Assembly: GCA_044224215.1 (NCBI GenBank)
Contig: JBGAKX010000169.1
Location: 1 to 8,756, forward strand
DNA: 8,756 nucleotides
Direction: 5' to 3'
Origin: DAOMFM01 sp035429825
GTDB taxonomy: Bacteria > Acidobacteriota > Blastocatellia > UBA7656 > JADIYM01
The position numbers and the translations under genes were made by a program. How positions within the stretch are numbered: position 1 is the first letter of the stretch; every line of letters starts with the position of its first letter. The notes under the pieces were generated by a model. That model made no database searches and was not told where the DNA came from. It saw only the letters and a list, made by a program, of their open reading frames with translations. Below, one piece after another: positions 1 through 7,728 of the stretch.

Positions 1-340
1 AGCGGGCGACTCTGAAGATAGCCCACGGTGGAGCGAGCAGAGCGAGCGAAGCCGTGGGGGCGGTCACAGAGCTCGGCCGAGCCTGCGACAGCAGGCAGCT
101 CTCGAATGGTGAGCCGCCCGCCTCAGGCGGGCTCTATCGCAGTCACGCGAAATCCCCGGGTTCGCTCGCGCGCATGCGCTCGCTTCACCCGGGGCTGTCG
201 GTTGAGTCGCCGGCTCCGCCGGCTCGCGTCACCGCATACCAGAGCTCGAGCAATCGTGGGAACCCGACGTTGCCCGGCTCGTACGACACGCCCGATCCCG
301 GACGGGATCGGGCGTGTTTCGTCGACGATCCAGCTCCAGG
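1..340. other. Gene-free, palindrome-rich intergenic region downstream of atpE
   Basis: No credible gene is seen on either strand; the open frames here have no Shine-Dalgarno sequence and no recognisable protein. The stretch is instead a run of inverted repeats. CCCACGG (22-28) pairs with CCGTGGG (52-58) around a loop holding two copies of a GAGCGAGC-type repeat. AGAGCT/AGCTCT (68-73, 97-102) encloses GCCTGC/GCAGGC (81-86, 91-96). GCCCGCC/GGCGGGC (116-122, 126-132) has a 3-nt loop. CCCCGGGT/ACCCGGGG (154-161, 187-194) encloses the perfect palindrome GCGCATGCGC (170-179). GCCGGC/GCCGGC (209-214, 218-223) has a 3-nt loop, and a 14-bp hairpin lies at 286-317. This resembles clusters of REP-type extragenic palindromes. 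Their function is unknown; transcript-end protection or a non-autonomous mobile element is inference. Confidence 0.7.
286..317 (-). terminator. Strong 14-bp hairpin after atpE, likely end of the atp transcript
   Basis: The arms ACACGCCCGATCCC (286-299) and GGGATCGGGCGTGT (304-317) are perfectly complementary with a 4-nt loop. The hairpin begins 24 bases beyond the atpE stop codon. On the minus strand it is not followed by a clear U tract, and the short TTT run (317-319) is on the other side. It may therefore act as a bidirectional or non-canonical terminator, or protect the 3' end of the mRNA. Confidence 0.6.
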
Positions 341-649
341 CTACTTGCCGAGGAACGCCAGGAGGAACGTGAACAGCACGAGGGTCTCGATCAGGACGCA
401 ACCAAGAACCATCATTGTGAAAATACGGCCGCCGGCGCCGGGATTGCGGGCCGTGCCCTCGCAGGCCGCCGCGATCGCCTTGCCGTCGCCGAGCGCGCCA
501 CCCGCCGCCGCAATGGCGACCGCGAGCGCACCCGTGATGTTGATCAGCGAACCGCCGTGCGTTTCGGCCGCGCCACCCTGGGCGAACGCCGGAGCCGCCG
601 ACATCAGCACGCCGAGGACCGTGAAGAGCATCAAACGAAGCTTCGTCAT
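341..649 (-). CDS. atpE: F-type ATP synthase subunit c, made with a signal peptide
   Basis: This is the 102-residue proteolipid of the F0 rotor ring, which carries ions across the inner membrane to drive ATP synthesis. Residues 1-23 look like a cleavable signal peptide (basic n-region, hydrophobic core, AFA before Gln24), longer than the usual ~75-80-residue c subunit. Two membrane helices follow, at about 36-60 and 77-100, joined by the cytoplasmic loop with the conserved R68-N69-P70. The ion-carrying carboxylate is Glu88. Helix 1 reads G-Asp55-G where Na+-type c subunits have a Gln ligand, and Glu88 is followed by Thr. The Asp in this place matches the mycobacterial c subunit and favours proton coupling (inference). 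An AGGAG ribosome-binding site lies at 658-662, 8 bases before the ATG. The gene follows atpB after a 245-base gap. Confidence 0.95.
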   Translation of the reverse strand: MTKLRLMLFTVLGVLMSAAPAFAQGGAAETHGGSLINITGALAVAIAAAGGALGDGKAIAAACEGTARNPGAGGRIFTMMVLGCVLIETLVLFTFLLAFLGK

Positions 650-894
650 GTGTGGAACTCCTGTATCAGATTGTTGAACTGCCGGTCCGTCGTCGTCCGT
701 TCGCGATCCGCATATGAGTGCTACGTCCGGTGTGCGCCTGCCCCACTTTCAACAGTGCTCCTCGATCGTTGCGTGCTTGTATCCCCGGAGCGCGCTCGAT
801 ACGGTGACGGGCCGTTCGAGAGCTGAACCCGCGATCAGCCATCGGTGGCCGCGCCGGAACGGCAGCGACCGCGGATCGCTGATCGCCAGAGCGA
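650..894 (-). promoter_or_regulatory. Long atpB-atpE spacer with overlapping inverted repeats
   Basis: This spacer is unusually long for neighbouring F0 genes, and I see no credible gene in it. Reading the minus strand, GATCGCT (896-890, overlapping the atpB stop codon) can pair with AGCGATC (880-874). The segment GCGATCAGC (886-878) can instead pair with GCTGATCGC (839-831). The two helices share bases 878-880, so they compete. A ribosome finishing atpB would open the first one. This is compatible with control of mRNA processing or of the higher expression that subunit c needs, but that role is inference. A TTGAAA hexamer lies at about 748-753, but no convincing -10 box follows it. Confidence 0.4.
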
Positions 895-1818
895 TCAATG
901 GCCGGCGACTGCGGCCTGGTGCTCGGCAAGCGAGCCGTGGTTGTCTTCGTGACCGTCGTGGTCGTGCTCCTCATGAGGAACCGTCTCCGCGAGGTAGATC
1001 ATCGAGAGCATCACGAACACCATCGTCTGAACGAGTGCGACGAACATCGCGAGAGGAACCGGCAGAAGGACCGGAACGATCCACGGCACGAGCGACTCGA
1101 ACACGCCGCCGATCTGATGGTCGGCAAAGATGTTGAGAAAGAGACGAAGACCGAGCGTGAACGGCCGCACGACGTTCGAAAGCACTTCGAAGAAGAAGAC
1201 GATTACGCCGACGATGATGAACGCGCCCTTGTCGAGGCCGCCCATGAAGTGTTTGAGGTAGCCGAAACCCTGTTGGATGAACCCGCGCGACACGTAGAAA
1301 CCAAACGACACGAGCCCGAGCGCGAGCGTGACATTGAAGTTGCCCGTCGGCGCCCCGATTCCGGGAACCATTCCCATCAGGTTGCTGACGAGGATGAAGA
1401 CCGCAAATGCCCCGACGAGCGGTAGATACTGGCGGCCATACGGCCCGACGATGTCGTCGAGCATGCCGCGCAGCGCCTCGACGATGTTCTCGAGGACCTG
1501 CTGCCGGTGCGTCGGCTTGTCGACCGACAGCGTTCCGCGGAAGAAGTAGAGGCCAACCGTGCAGAGCAGGAACGCGAGAAGCGCGAGCATGACGTGCGCC
1601 GGAATCTCGTGCCCCGGTTGAGGCGCGTGCCACGTCGCGCCGAACTGTGCATAGATCGGCGTCATGATCGCCTTCTGAATGGGCACGGTGTACGAACCGA
1701 TCGCGTGGTTGATCCACACGACCCACGCAGGATCGGCGTGCTCGGCAGCGGTGCTTGCATCCTCGGCAACGACTTCCGCGTGCTCCACCGTCTCTTGTAG
1801 TGCCAGCCAGAGACTCAT
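895..1818 (-). CDS. atpB: F-type ATP synthase subunit a
   Basis: This 307-residue integral membrane stator protein of F0 forms the ion half-channels against the c ring. The signature segment TLGLRLFLNIFADH (221-234) contains the essential Arg225 (E. coli Arg210) and Asn229. The place of E. coli Glu219 is taken by His234, and E. coli His245 corresponds to Ala257; swaps at this pair are known in the family. Gln264 matches E. coli Gln252 in the last helix. Several membrane segments are evident between about 76 and 278. The N-terminal ~35 residues are acidic, and the C-terminal 27 residues (281-307) hold seven His among Asp and Glu, an unusual tail. GAGGA at 1829-1833 serves as ribosome-binding site and overlaps the atpI stop codon, so translation is probably coupled. 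The frame and start are clear. Confidence 0.95.
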   Translation of the reverse strand: MSLWLALQETVEHAEVVAEDASTAAEHADPAWVVWINHAIGSYTVPIQKAIMTPIYAQFGATWHAPQPGHEIPAHVMLALLAFLLCTVGLYFFRGTLSVDKPTHRQQVLENIVEALRGMLDDIVGPYGRQYLPLVGAFAVFILVSNLMGMVPGIGAPTGNFNVTLALGLVSFGFYVSRGFIQQGFGYLKHFMGGLDKGAFIIVGVIVFFFEVLSNVVRPFTLGLRLFLNIFADHQIGGVFESLVPWIVPVLLPVPLAMFVALVQTMVFVMLSMIYLAETVPHEEHDHDGHEDNHGSLAEHQAAVAGH

Positions 1819-1831
1819 CGTCTGATCGTCC

Positions 1832-2281
1832 TCACTTGCTTTCGTTGTCCTCGGAACCGTCCGGATGGGTCAGTACGTGCGCCACCTGGTACAACGCCTC
1901 GAAGGCTGTCGCAATCGCCGGCGTGAACAGCCCGGCAATCAGCCCTCCCATCGCGACGTATCCCGTGCGGTAGATCGCAAACGCCGCGGTCGCCACGATC
2001 ACCCATCGAAAGACAAACATCATCGTCGTTCCAGGCGCCGGCTTTTCGTTGCCCGACCCCAGAATCGACCTGAGACTGTTGCTCAGAAACCGAAAATTCG
2101 CCATTGCGAGGAGCGTTCCAACCGCGGCGCCCGCCGCGAAACGCCATCCGCCCGCATAGCCGCCAGCCAGGGCAACGAGCGCTCCGCAGACCGGCAACGC
2201 GTACCAGACGCGCCGTACGACCGACTCGGAATTCCCCGCTGTCCAAAGCGAATCGTCCACGCCATGGCTCACTTCAATCAT
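1832..2281 (-). CDS. atpI: ATP synthase subunit I (AtpI-like F0 assembly protein)
   Basis: This small membrane protein of 149 residues has about four hydrophobic segments (roughly 26-45, 47-64, 87-105 and 108-130). Its size, its topology and its position directly before atpB match the ATP-synt_I family. AtpI proteins help assemble the c ring or assist Mg2+ or Ca2+ handling for F0, but they are poorly conserved, so the name rests as much on position as on sequence. The stop codon overlaps the atpB ribosome-binding site. The start is uncertain: the ATG at 2281 has no good Shine-Dalgarno sequence and the predicted leader is only about 11 bases. In-frame GTG codons 4 and 8 are alternatives. A -35/-10 pair lies just upstream. 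Confidence 0.8.
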   Translation of the reverse strand: MIEVSHGVDDSLWTAGNSESVVRRVWYALPVCGALVALAGGYAGGWRFAAGAAVGTLLAMANFRFLSNSLRSILGSGNEKPAPGTTMMFVFRWVIVATAAFAIYRTGYVAMGGLIAGLFTPAIATAFEALYQVAHVLTHPDGSEDNESK

Positions 2282-2298
2282 CCTAGCAGAAGCTGGCT

Positions 2299-2327
2299 AT
2301 CCTACCGAACGGCTCGACTTGTGTCTA
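2299..2327 (-). promoter_or_regulatory. Probable sigma-70 promoter of atpI-atpB-atpE
   Basis: On the minus strand TAGACA (2327-2322, five of six matches to TTGACA) is followed after exactly 17 bases by TAGGAT (2304-2299, four of six matches to TATAAT). Transcription would start near 2292, about 11 bases before the atpI ATG. The -35 box overlaps the stop codon of the upstream gene. It is the best promoter match before the atp cluster, but it is a visual match only. Confidence 0.5.
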
Positions 2328-3362
2328 GTTCATTTCTTCACATTCTCCGCCCGGACCGACGCGTTCGATGCGCGTTCGGGTGCCGATACGCGCGGTTGCG
2401 GCCAGTTCCCACGTGGTTTCGCAGGCCCAGCCGGCAAGCGTGGCGACCGCCAGCACCTGGGCTGCGTGGCGAAGCCCCCCGACGGCGCCGCCACGCGCGG
2501 AACTGATCAGCAGGACGAGGTTCCATTCGGCGGGCTTGATCGTCATCGTGGCCACGGCATTCATGATGGTGAACGCGACGACGCCGCCAAACGCGGCAAG
2601 AAGGAGCTTCAGCAGGATGACGTGGACTCGCGTCGACACGCCGAATCCTCTGCCCGACAGGCCGCTCACGAGCACGCCGACGGCCGCGAACACGGGCGCA
2701 GCGATGTAGAGCCAGAACGCAGGGACCTTCGCGAGCGGAATTGCTGCGACTGGCCCCAGCGCCAGACCAATTGCGACGGCCGCCAGCGCACCGATGCCGG
2801 CGCCGCGCCCAACGTCGGGCGCTGCCTTGCGGAGCGCCTCTCGCAGCTGCTTTTCGCCGGACACGATCGTCGACACGCACGCGTCGCAGTAGTACCCCGG
2901 AACGCCGTCCGCCAGGTAGATCGTCACGTTCTCGGGCCGCGCGCACGACTCGCACGTCCGCTCGAGCGGGGCGACGTGGTCGCGCATCGCGCCGATCAGC
3001 CCGTCGAGCGAGCGCTCGACGGTGCGCTTTCGAGGCGGGAACATCGCATACGGCAGACGCAGCAGCACCGAGCCGTCGCCGACGAACAGGTTCCGGCGCC
3101 GAAAGCGCGACAGCCGCTTGACGATGCCGAACGCGTCCCTGAGAGACGCGTGCTCGATCAGGTCTTCGCGAAGTTCGCGGACAGTATGCCGTTGTGGAAA
3201 TCGGACGAGCACGTCGACGTAGCTCGCGTTCAGCGTATGCCGGTTGCTGATGGCGGTCAGGTAACCGTTGCGCTCGCCGACGAGCATTCGCGGCCGCCGG
3301 CGGAGCCGCAGCAACCCAAAGTTCTCGACCGCGTCGCTCACGTGCGGCACGCTCGAACGCAC
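2325..3362 (-). CDS. Membrane protein of unknown function with CxxC-x18-CxxC motif
   Basis: I do not recognise this family. With the GTG start at 3362 it has 345 residues. The first ~135 are soluble and rich in Arg, with a conserved-looking core of mixed strands and helices. A zinc-ribbon-like knuckle pair follows, C137-x2-C140 and C159-x2-C162. The second half is hydrophobic, with about four membrane segments (roughly 188-210, 214-235, 247-273 and 298-315). The short tail is charged and ends GGECEEMN. The start is unsure: the frame stays open to 3437, but the extra residues look non-coding and overlap the cyclophilin gene. GTG codons at 3362, 3350 and 3341 are all possible; 3362 has a weak AGG upstream. 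The ATG at 3394 is out of frame. The gene sits 37 bases after the cyclophilin gene and may share its transcript. Confidence 0.75.
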   Translation of the reverse strand: MRSSVPHVSDAVENFGLLRLRRRPRMLVGERNGYLTAISNRHTLNASYVDVLVRFPQRHTVRELREDLIEHASLRDAFGIVKRLSRFRRRNLFVGDGSVLLRLPYAMFPPRKRTVERSLDGLIGAMRDHVAPLERTCESCARPENVTIYLADGVPGYYCDACVSTIVSGEKQLREALRKAAPDVGRGAGIGALAAVAIGLALGPVAAIPLAKVPAFWLYIAAPVFAAVGVLVSGLSGRGFGVSTRVHVILLKLLLAAFGGVVAFTIMNAVATMTIKPAEWNLVLLISSARGGAVGGLRHAAQVLAVATLAGWACETTWELAATARIGTRTRIERVGPGGECEEMN

Positions 3363-3399
3363 ACGGACACGAACCTGTGCGTTTCGATATTCATGGGTC

Positions 3400-4017
3400 C
3401 TACTTGTCTGTCTTTGGCGGCAGGCCGAGCGCGGCACGCGTCGAGAGGTACGCCCGCGTGATCGTCACGGGATCCTGCGGCCGCTCGCGCAGTTTCGGGT
3501 CGTCCTTGCGTGTCGGTGCATTCGCAATCAGCTCCACGACATTCATTCCGTCGATGACGCGGCCGAACACGCTGTAACTGCCGTCGTAGTTCGGTTCGTT
3601 GTCGAGGCAGATGAAGAACTGGCTCGTGGCGCTGTCCTTGTTGTCGCCCTTTCGCGCCGCCGAGACGATCCCCCGCGTGTGCTTCACCGTCGTCTGAAAC
3701 TCGGCGGGGATCGTCGCCTGGCTGGGCTGCCCCATGCCGTCGTCGCTCGGGTCATCGTCGCGCGAATTCGGATCGCCGCCCTGTATGATCTTGCCGGGGA
3801 TGATCCGGTGGAACCGGGTCCCGTCAAAGAACCCGCTCGCGATCATCTTCTGGAATGCCTCGGTGTGCTTGGGCGCGATGTCCGGAAGGAACTCGTAAAC
3901 GATCCGGCCATAGTTGGTCTCGAGGACGGCGACCTGGTCGTTACTGCTGCTGCACGCGCTCGAGCCTGCAAGCGCAAGGCCGAGAATTACCGAAATGACG
4001 ACGACTCGAAAGTGCAC
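3400..4017 (-). CDS. Cyclophilin-type peptidyl-prolyl isomerase, exported or lipid-anchored
   Basis: This is a cis-trans prolyl isomerase of the cyclophilin family, predicted to act in the periplasm. The hallmark segment FHRIIPGKIIQGGDP contains catalytic Arg71 (cyclophilin A Arg55), followed by Gln79 and by Q133-F134-F135 of the binding pocket. The SYSVFGRVIDGM segment closes the domain. The drug-contact Trp121 of cyclophilin A is replaced, as in many bacterial members. I place the start at the GTG at 4017, because GGAGA (4025-4029) lies 7 bases before it. The ATG at 4035 has no ribosome-binding site and would add six residues. The shorter protein (205 residues) starts with a basic n-region, a hydrophobic core and Cys22 followed by Ser residues. 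This suggests a lipoprotein, although the residues before Cys are a poor lipobox. The gene follows gatB by 33 bases. Confidence 0.9.
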   Translation of the reverse strand: MHFRVVVISVILGLALAGSSACSSSNDQVAVLETNYGRIVYEFLPDIAPKHTEAFQKMIASGFFDGTRFHRIIPGKIIQGGDPNSRDDDPSDDGMGQPSQATIPAEFQTTVKHTRGIVSAARKGDNKDSATSQFFICLDNEPNYDGSYSVFGRVIDGMNVVELIANAPTRKDDPKLRERPQDPVTITRAYLSTRAALGLPPKTDK

Positions 4018-4024
4018 GACGTAT

Positions 4025-4029
4025 TCTCC
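4025..4029 (-). promoter_or_regulatory. Ribosome-binding site that fixes the cyclophilin start
   Basis: GGAGA on the minus strand sits 7 bases before the GTG at 4017 and lies inside the frame of the longer candidate that begins at 4035. It is the main reason for choosing the shorter protein. Confidence 0.6.
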
Positions 4030-4050
4030 GATCATATGTACTGGTAGCTG

Positions 4051-5523
<1,473 letters not shown>

Positions 5524-5532
5524 AACCGGCGA

Positions 5533-5538
5533 ATACTA
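5533..5538 (-). promoter_or_regulatory. Possible -10 box for a near-leaderless gatB transcript
   Basis: TAGTAT on the minus strand ends 9 bases before the gatB ATG, and there is no Shine-Dalgarno sequence between. No good -35 hexamer is seen at 16-18 bases. The 85-base gap to the HD-GYP gene also has direct repeats (GCCGGTT twice, ACGCGCGG twice). Confidence 0.3.
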
Positions 5539-5608
5539 CAGGAACCGGCCAACGGATCGCCACGACAGCGGCGTGGGTGCGCCGCGCGTGCGTCCGCAGG
5601 CCGCGCGT

Positions 5609-7216
5609 CTAGTCGCCGGCGACCGACTCACTCGGATTGGACGTCGTGTGCTGGGTCTGGAGGGCGGCTTCTCGAGCGGCACGCTTCTGCTGATTCGGAA
5701 TGTACTCCTTGCGCACGTACTCCTCGAACGCCTCGACGACCACGGGGTCGAACGCAGTTGGCGTCTGCTCCTTCACGAGCGCAATGACCTCCTCGATGGG
5801 CATCGGTTCGCGGTAGTGGCGCTTGTGCGTCAGGGCGTCAAAGAAGTCCGCCACCGATATCACGCGCGATCCGACGGGGATCTGATCCGCGACGAGGCCG
5901 TACGGATAGCCCGTCCCGTCCATCTTCTCGTGATGGCTCGACGCGATCAGCGGCAGATCCTGCAGTTCCTCGGTGAAGTGGATCTGCGACAGGATTCGCA
6001 TCGTGTGGCCCGGGTGCTCCTTGATGTGCTCGTACTCGTCCGGCGTCAGCTTGCCGGGTTTGCACAGGATGGCTTCGCGTGTGCCGATCTTCCCGTAATC
6101 GTGCAGCAAGCCGGCGTAGTACAACCTGCGGCGTTCGTCCGCGTCCCATCCGAGGTATTTCGCGATGGCAGAAGAGTAACGCCCCACGCGCGCCGAGTGG
6201 CCGGCCGTGAGATCGTCGCGGGCGTCGATCGAGGCGGCGAGTGCGCGGATGAAACTCTCGATCGTCTTGCGCTGCTCTTCGAGAAGGAACAGGTTCTCCA
6301 TTGCGATGCCCGCCTGGCGGGCCATCGCGAGAAGAAACTCGAGATCCTCCTGCTCGAACGTGTTCTTGGTCGTGACCGTGTCGACGTAGAGGACGCCCCA
6401 TACGCGGGTCGACGACGCGATCGGAGCGGCCATGACCGAGCGGATTGCCTGCAGGATGACCGATTCCCGCGCCTTGAAGCGCGAATCCTGGCTTGCGTCC
6501 ATGCTCAGCACGGCGACGTTCTCGTTGTACGCGCGATCCGTGACGGTCCGGCTCGGCGAGAACGCGTTGCCCGGGTCCACGACGCTGCGCATCACCTGCG
6601 GCTGCAGCGCGGCGAGCTTCTGGTCGTACAGCATGATGACGCTGCGCTCGCACGTCAGGTTCTCGAAGACGAGGTTGAGCAGCTTCTCGGCGACGTCCTT
6701 GCGGTCCTTTAGCGACAACATCGCCGACGTGGCCTCGTAGAGGGCCGACAGCCGGTTCATCGTCGACGTGGCGGGCGCGTGCTCGCCGGTCGAGATCATC
6801 TTGAGGAGCGACGTGTTCAGGAACCGCGTCTGCGTCTCATCGATGACCGTCATGATCGCCGGCTGCTCTTCGGGCGCCGATCCGTCGCCGGGCGCCGCGG
6901 AGCAACGGAACGTCATCTCGCGCGCGTCCTTGCGTCCGAGCCGGATCGAATCACCGTCCCTGAGGACCTTTTCGTCGATCTTTCGACCGTTCACGAAACT
7001 GCCGCACGAGCTCCCGTGGTCGCGAAAGATGTAGTTCGTGCCGTCGAAGAAGATTTCGGCGTGCTGGCGGGAGACGAAATTGTCGGGAATCTTGAGGTCG
7101 TTGTCGCGATGGCGGCCGATCTTGAACGGGGCGCTGCCGAGCGGGAGGTGGCGCATCCCGACGTCGGGGTCAAAAATGTCGAGACTCGCTCGCGGGGGGT
7201 CGTACTCGTCGCTCAT
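5609..7216 (-). CDS. FHA-GAF-HD-GYP signalling protein, probable cyclic-di-GMP phosphodiesterase
   Basis: This soluble regulator of 535 residues has three domains. The N-terminal FHA domain (about 11-105) has the phosphothreonine-reading residues G34-R35, N39, S49-x2-H52 and N76-G77, so it probably docks to a phosphorylated Ser/Thr-kinase target. A GAF domain (about 160-312) may bind a small ligand. The C-terminal HD-GYP domain (about 318-505) is complete: H340, H372-D373, H401/H404, H428-H429-E430, D433, the G436-Y437-P438 motif and D457 in VADFFDA. All expected metal ligands are present, so hydrolysis of cyclic-di-GMP is likely but not proven. The start is the ATG at 7216, 6 bases after a strong GGAGGG (7223-7228); the TTG at 7240 and ATG at 7237 have no such site. 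The gene begins 36 bases after the Cys-rich gene and is probably co-transcribed with it. Confidence 0.93.
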   Translation of the reverse strand: MSDEYDPPRASLDIFDPDVGMRHLPLGSAPFKIGRHRDNDLKIPDNFVSRQHAEIFFDGTNYIFRDHGSSCGSFVNGRKIDEKVLRDGDSIRLGRKDAREMTFRCSAAPGDGSAPEEQPAIMTVIDETQTRFLNTSLLKMISTGEHAPATSTMNRLSALYEATSAMLSLKDRKDVAEKLLNLVFENLTCERSVIMLYDQKLAALQPQVMRSVVDPGNAFSPSRTVTDRAYNENVAVLSMDASQDSRFKARESVILQAIRSVMAAPIASSTRVWGVLYVDTVTTKNTFEQEDLEFLLAMARQAGIAMENLFLLEEQRKTIESFIRALAASIDARDDLTAGHSARVGRYSSAIAKYLGWDADERRRLYYAGLLHDYGKIGTREAILCKPGKLTPDEYEHIKEHPGHTMRILSQIHFTEELQDLPLIASSHHEKMDGTGYPYGLVADQIPVGSRVISVADFFDALTHKRHYREPMPIEEVIALVKEQTPTAFDPVVVEAFEEYVRKEYIPNQQKRAAREAALQTQHTTSNPSESVAGD

Positions 7217-7222
7217 GTTGTT

Positions 7223-7228
7223 CCCTCC
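7223..7228 (-). promoter_or_regulatory. Strong ribosome-binding site fixing the HD-GYP start
   Basis: GGAGGG lies 6 bases before the ATG at 7216. The earlier in-frame TTG and ATG (7240, 7237) lie upstream of this site and lack their own. Confidence 0.75.
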
Positions 7229-7252
7229 GATACCCATCAACGGAGATCACAC

Positions 7253-7672
7253 TCAAAAGCCGCGCGTCTCGCAAGCACCGCAATCCACACAGGGTTTGCC
7301 GGGTTCGATCGAACAGGGACGGCTCTCAAGATACTCTACGAACTCGTTCAATTCCGAAGGCAGACCAAACCGCTCCTGGCTGGGATGGACTGCTCCGGCG
7401 CCATACACGGCGGCGCCGGACAGGACGGGCGCCGGTATGGCCGGCGCTCTTTGTGACTCTGCAACCGAGACCCCGAGCTCGCGAAGCTGGCCGAGAATGC
7501 CCTCGACCGCGCGTGCGATATCGGCCACCGTGGCCGAGAGCGCCGGGCCGCTTCCCGGTGCGACACGGGCAGTTCGCACGGGCGGCGGAGCGGATCGCTC
7601 CCTCTCCGTTGTGACGCGACGCAGAACGCGAGCCGCGAGCTCAACGAGATGCTGCTCGGAATTTGCAGACAT
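7253..7672 (-). CDS. Small protein with encapsulation-peptide-like N-terminus and C-terminal four-Cys cluster
   Basis: I recognise no family for this protein. With the ATG at 7672 it has 139 residues. Residues 6-21 form an amphipathic helix with hydrophobic positions L9, L12, A13, V16, L17 and V20, the spacing seen in encapsulation peptides that bind microcompartment shells. A Pro/Ala/Arg/Ser-rich linker follows (about 27-46), then a second amphipathic helix (47-67), a low-complexity Ala/Pro stretch (76-97) and a compact helix (103-118). The C-terminus has C120-x7-C128-x2-C131-x2-C134, a possible zinc or Fe-S site. It lies 56 bases after two BMC vertex genes, which supports a shell-associated role such as cargo adaptor or redox or metal component (inference). 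No Shine-Dalgarno sequence is present, and a TATAAT box ends 10 bases before the ATG. The frame is open to 7819, but that part overlaps the vertex gene and looks non-coding. Confidence 0.75.
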   Translation of the reverse strand: MSANSEQHLVELAARVLRRVTTERERSAPPPVRTARVAPGSGPALSATVADIARAVEGILGQLRELGVSVAESQRAPAIPAPVLSGAAVYGAGAVHPSQERFGLPSELNEFVEYLESRPCSIEPGKPCVDCGACETRGF

Positions 7673-7682
7673 TTCGGGCGGG

Positions 7683-7710
7683 ATTATAGCAGATAGGAGC
7701 CGCACGCTCC
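7683..7710 (-). promoter_or_regulatory. Extended -10 promoter with inverted repeat, leaderless start
   Basis: On the minus strand TGCTATAAT has a perfect TATAAT at 7688-7683 with the TGn extension. Transcription would start about 8 bases on, near 7675, leaving only a few bases before the ATG at 7672. The -35 position reads GGGAGC, a poor match. It is part of a GGAGC/GCTCC inverted repeat (7696-7700, 7706-7710) with a 5-base loop, which could be an operator or a weak terminator of the vertex genes. Confidence 0.55.
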
Positions 7711-7728
7711 CGCCCAAGATGGAGTTGC

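Noticed and set aside
666..974. 102-codon minus-strand frame in the atpB-atpE gap
   Set aside because: It starts inside atpB in another frame, is Thr/Arg-rich, and has no ribosome-binding site.
3392..3394. ATG just after the cyclophilin stop as start of the membrane protein
   Set aside because: It is out of frame with the 2325-3362 reading frame.
2319..3461. 380-codon open frame on the plus strand
   Set aside because: It is antisense to the membrane protein. The minus frame has coherent membrane helices and a CxxC pair, while the plus frame is Arg/Asp/Gln-rich with no fold signature.
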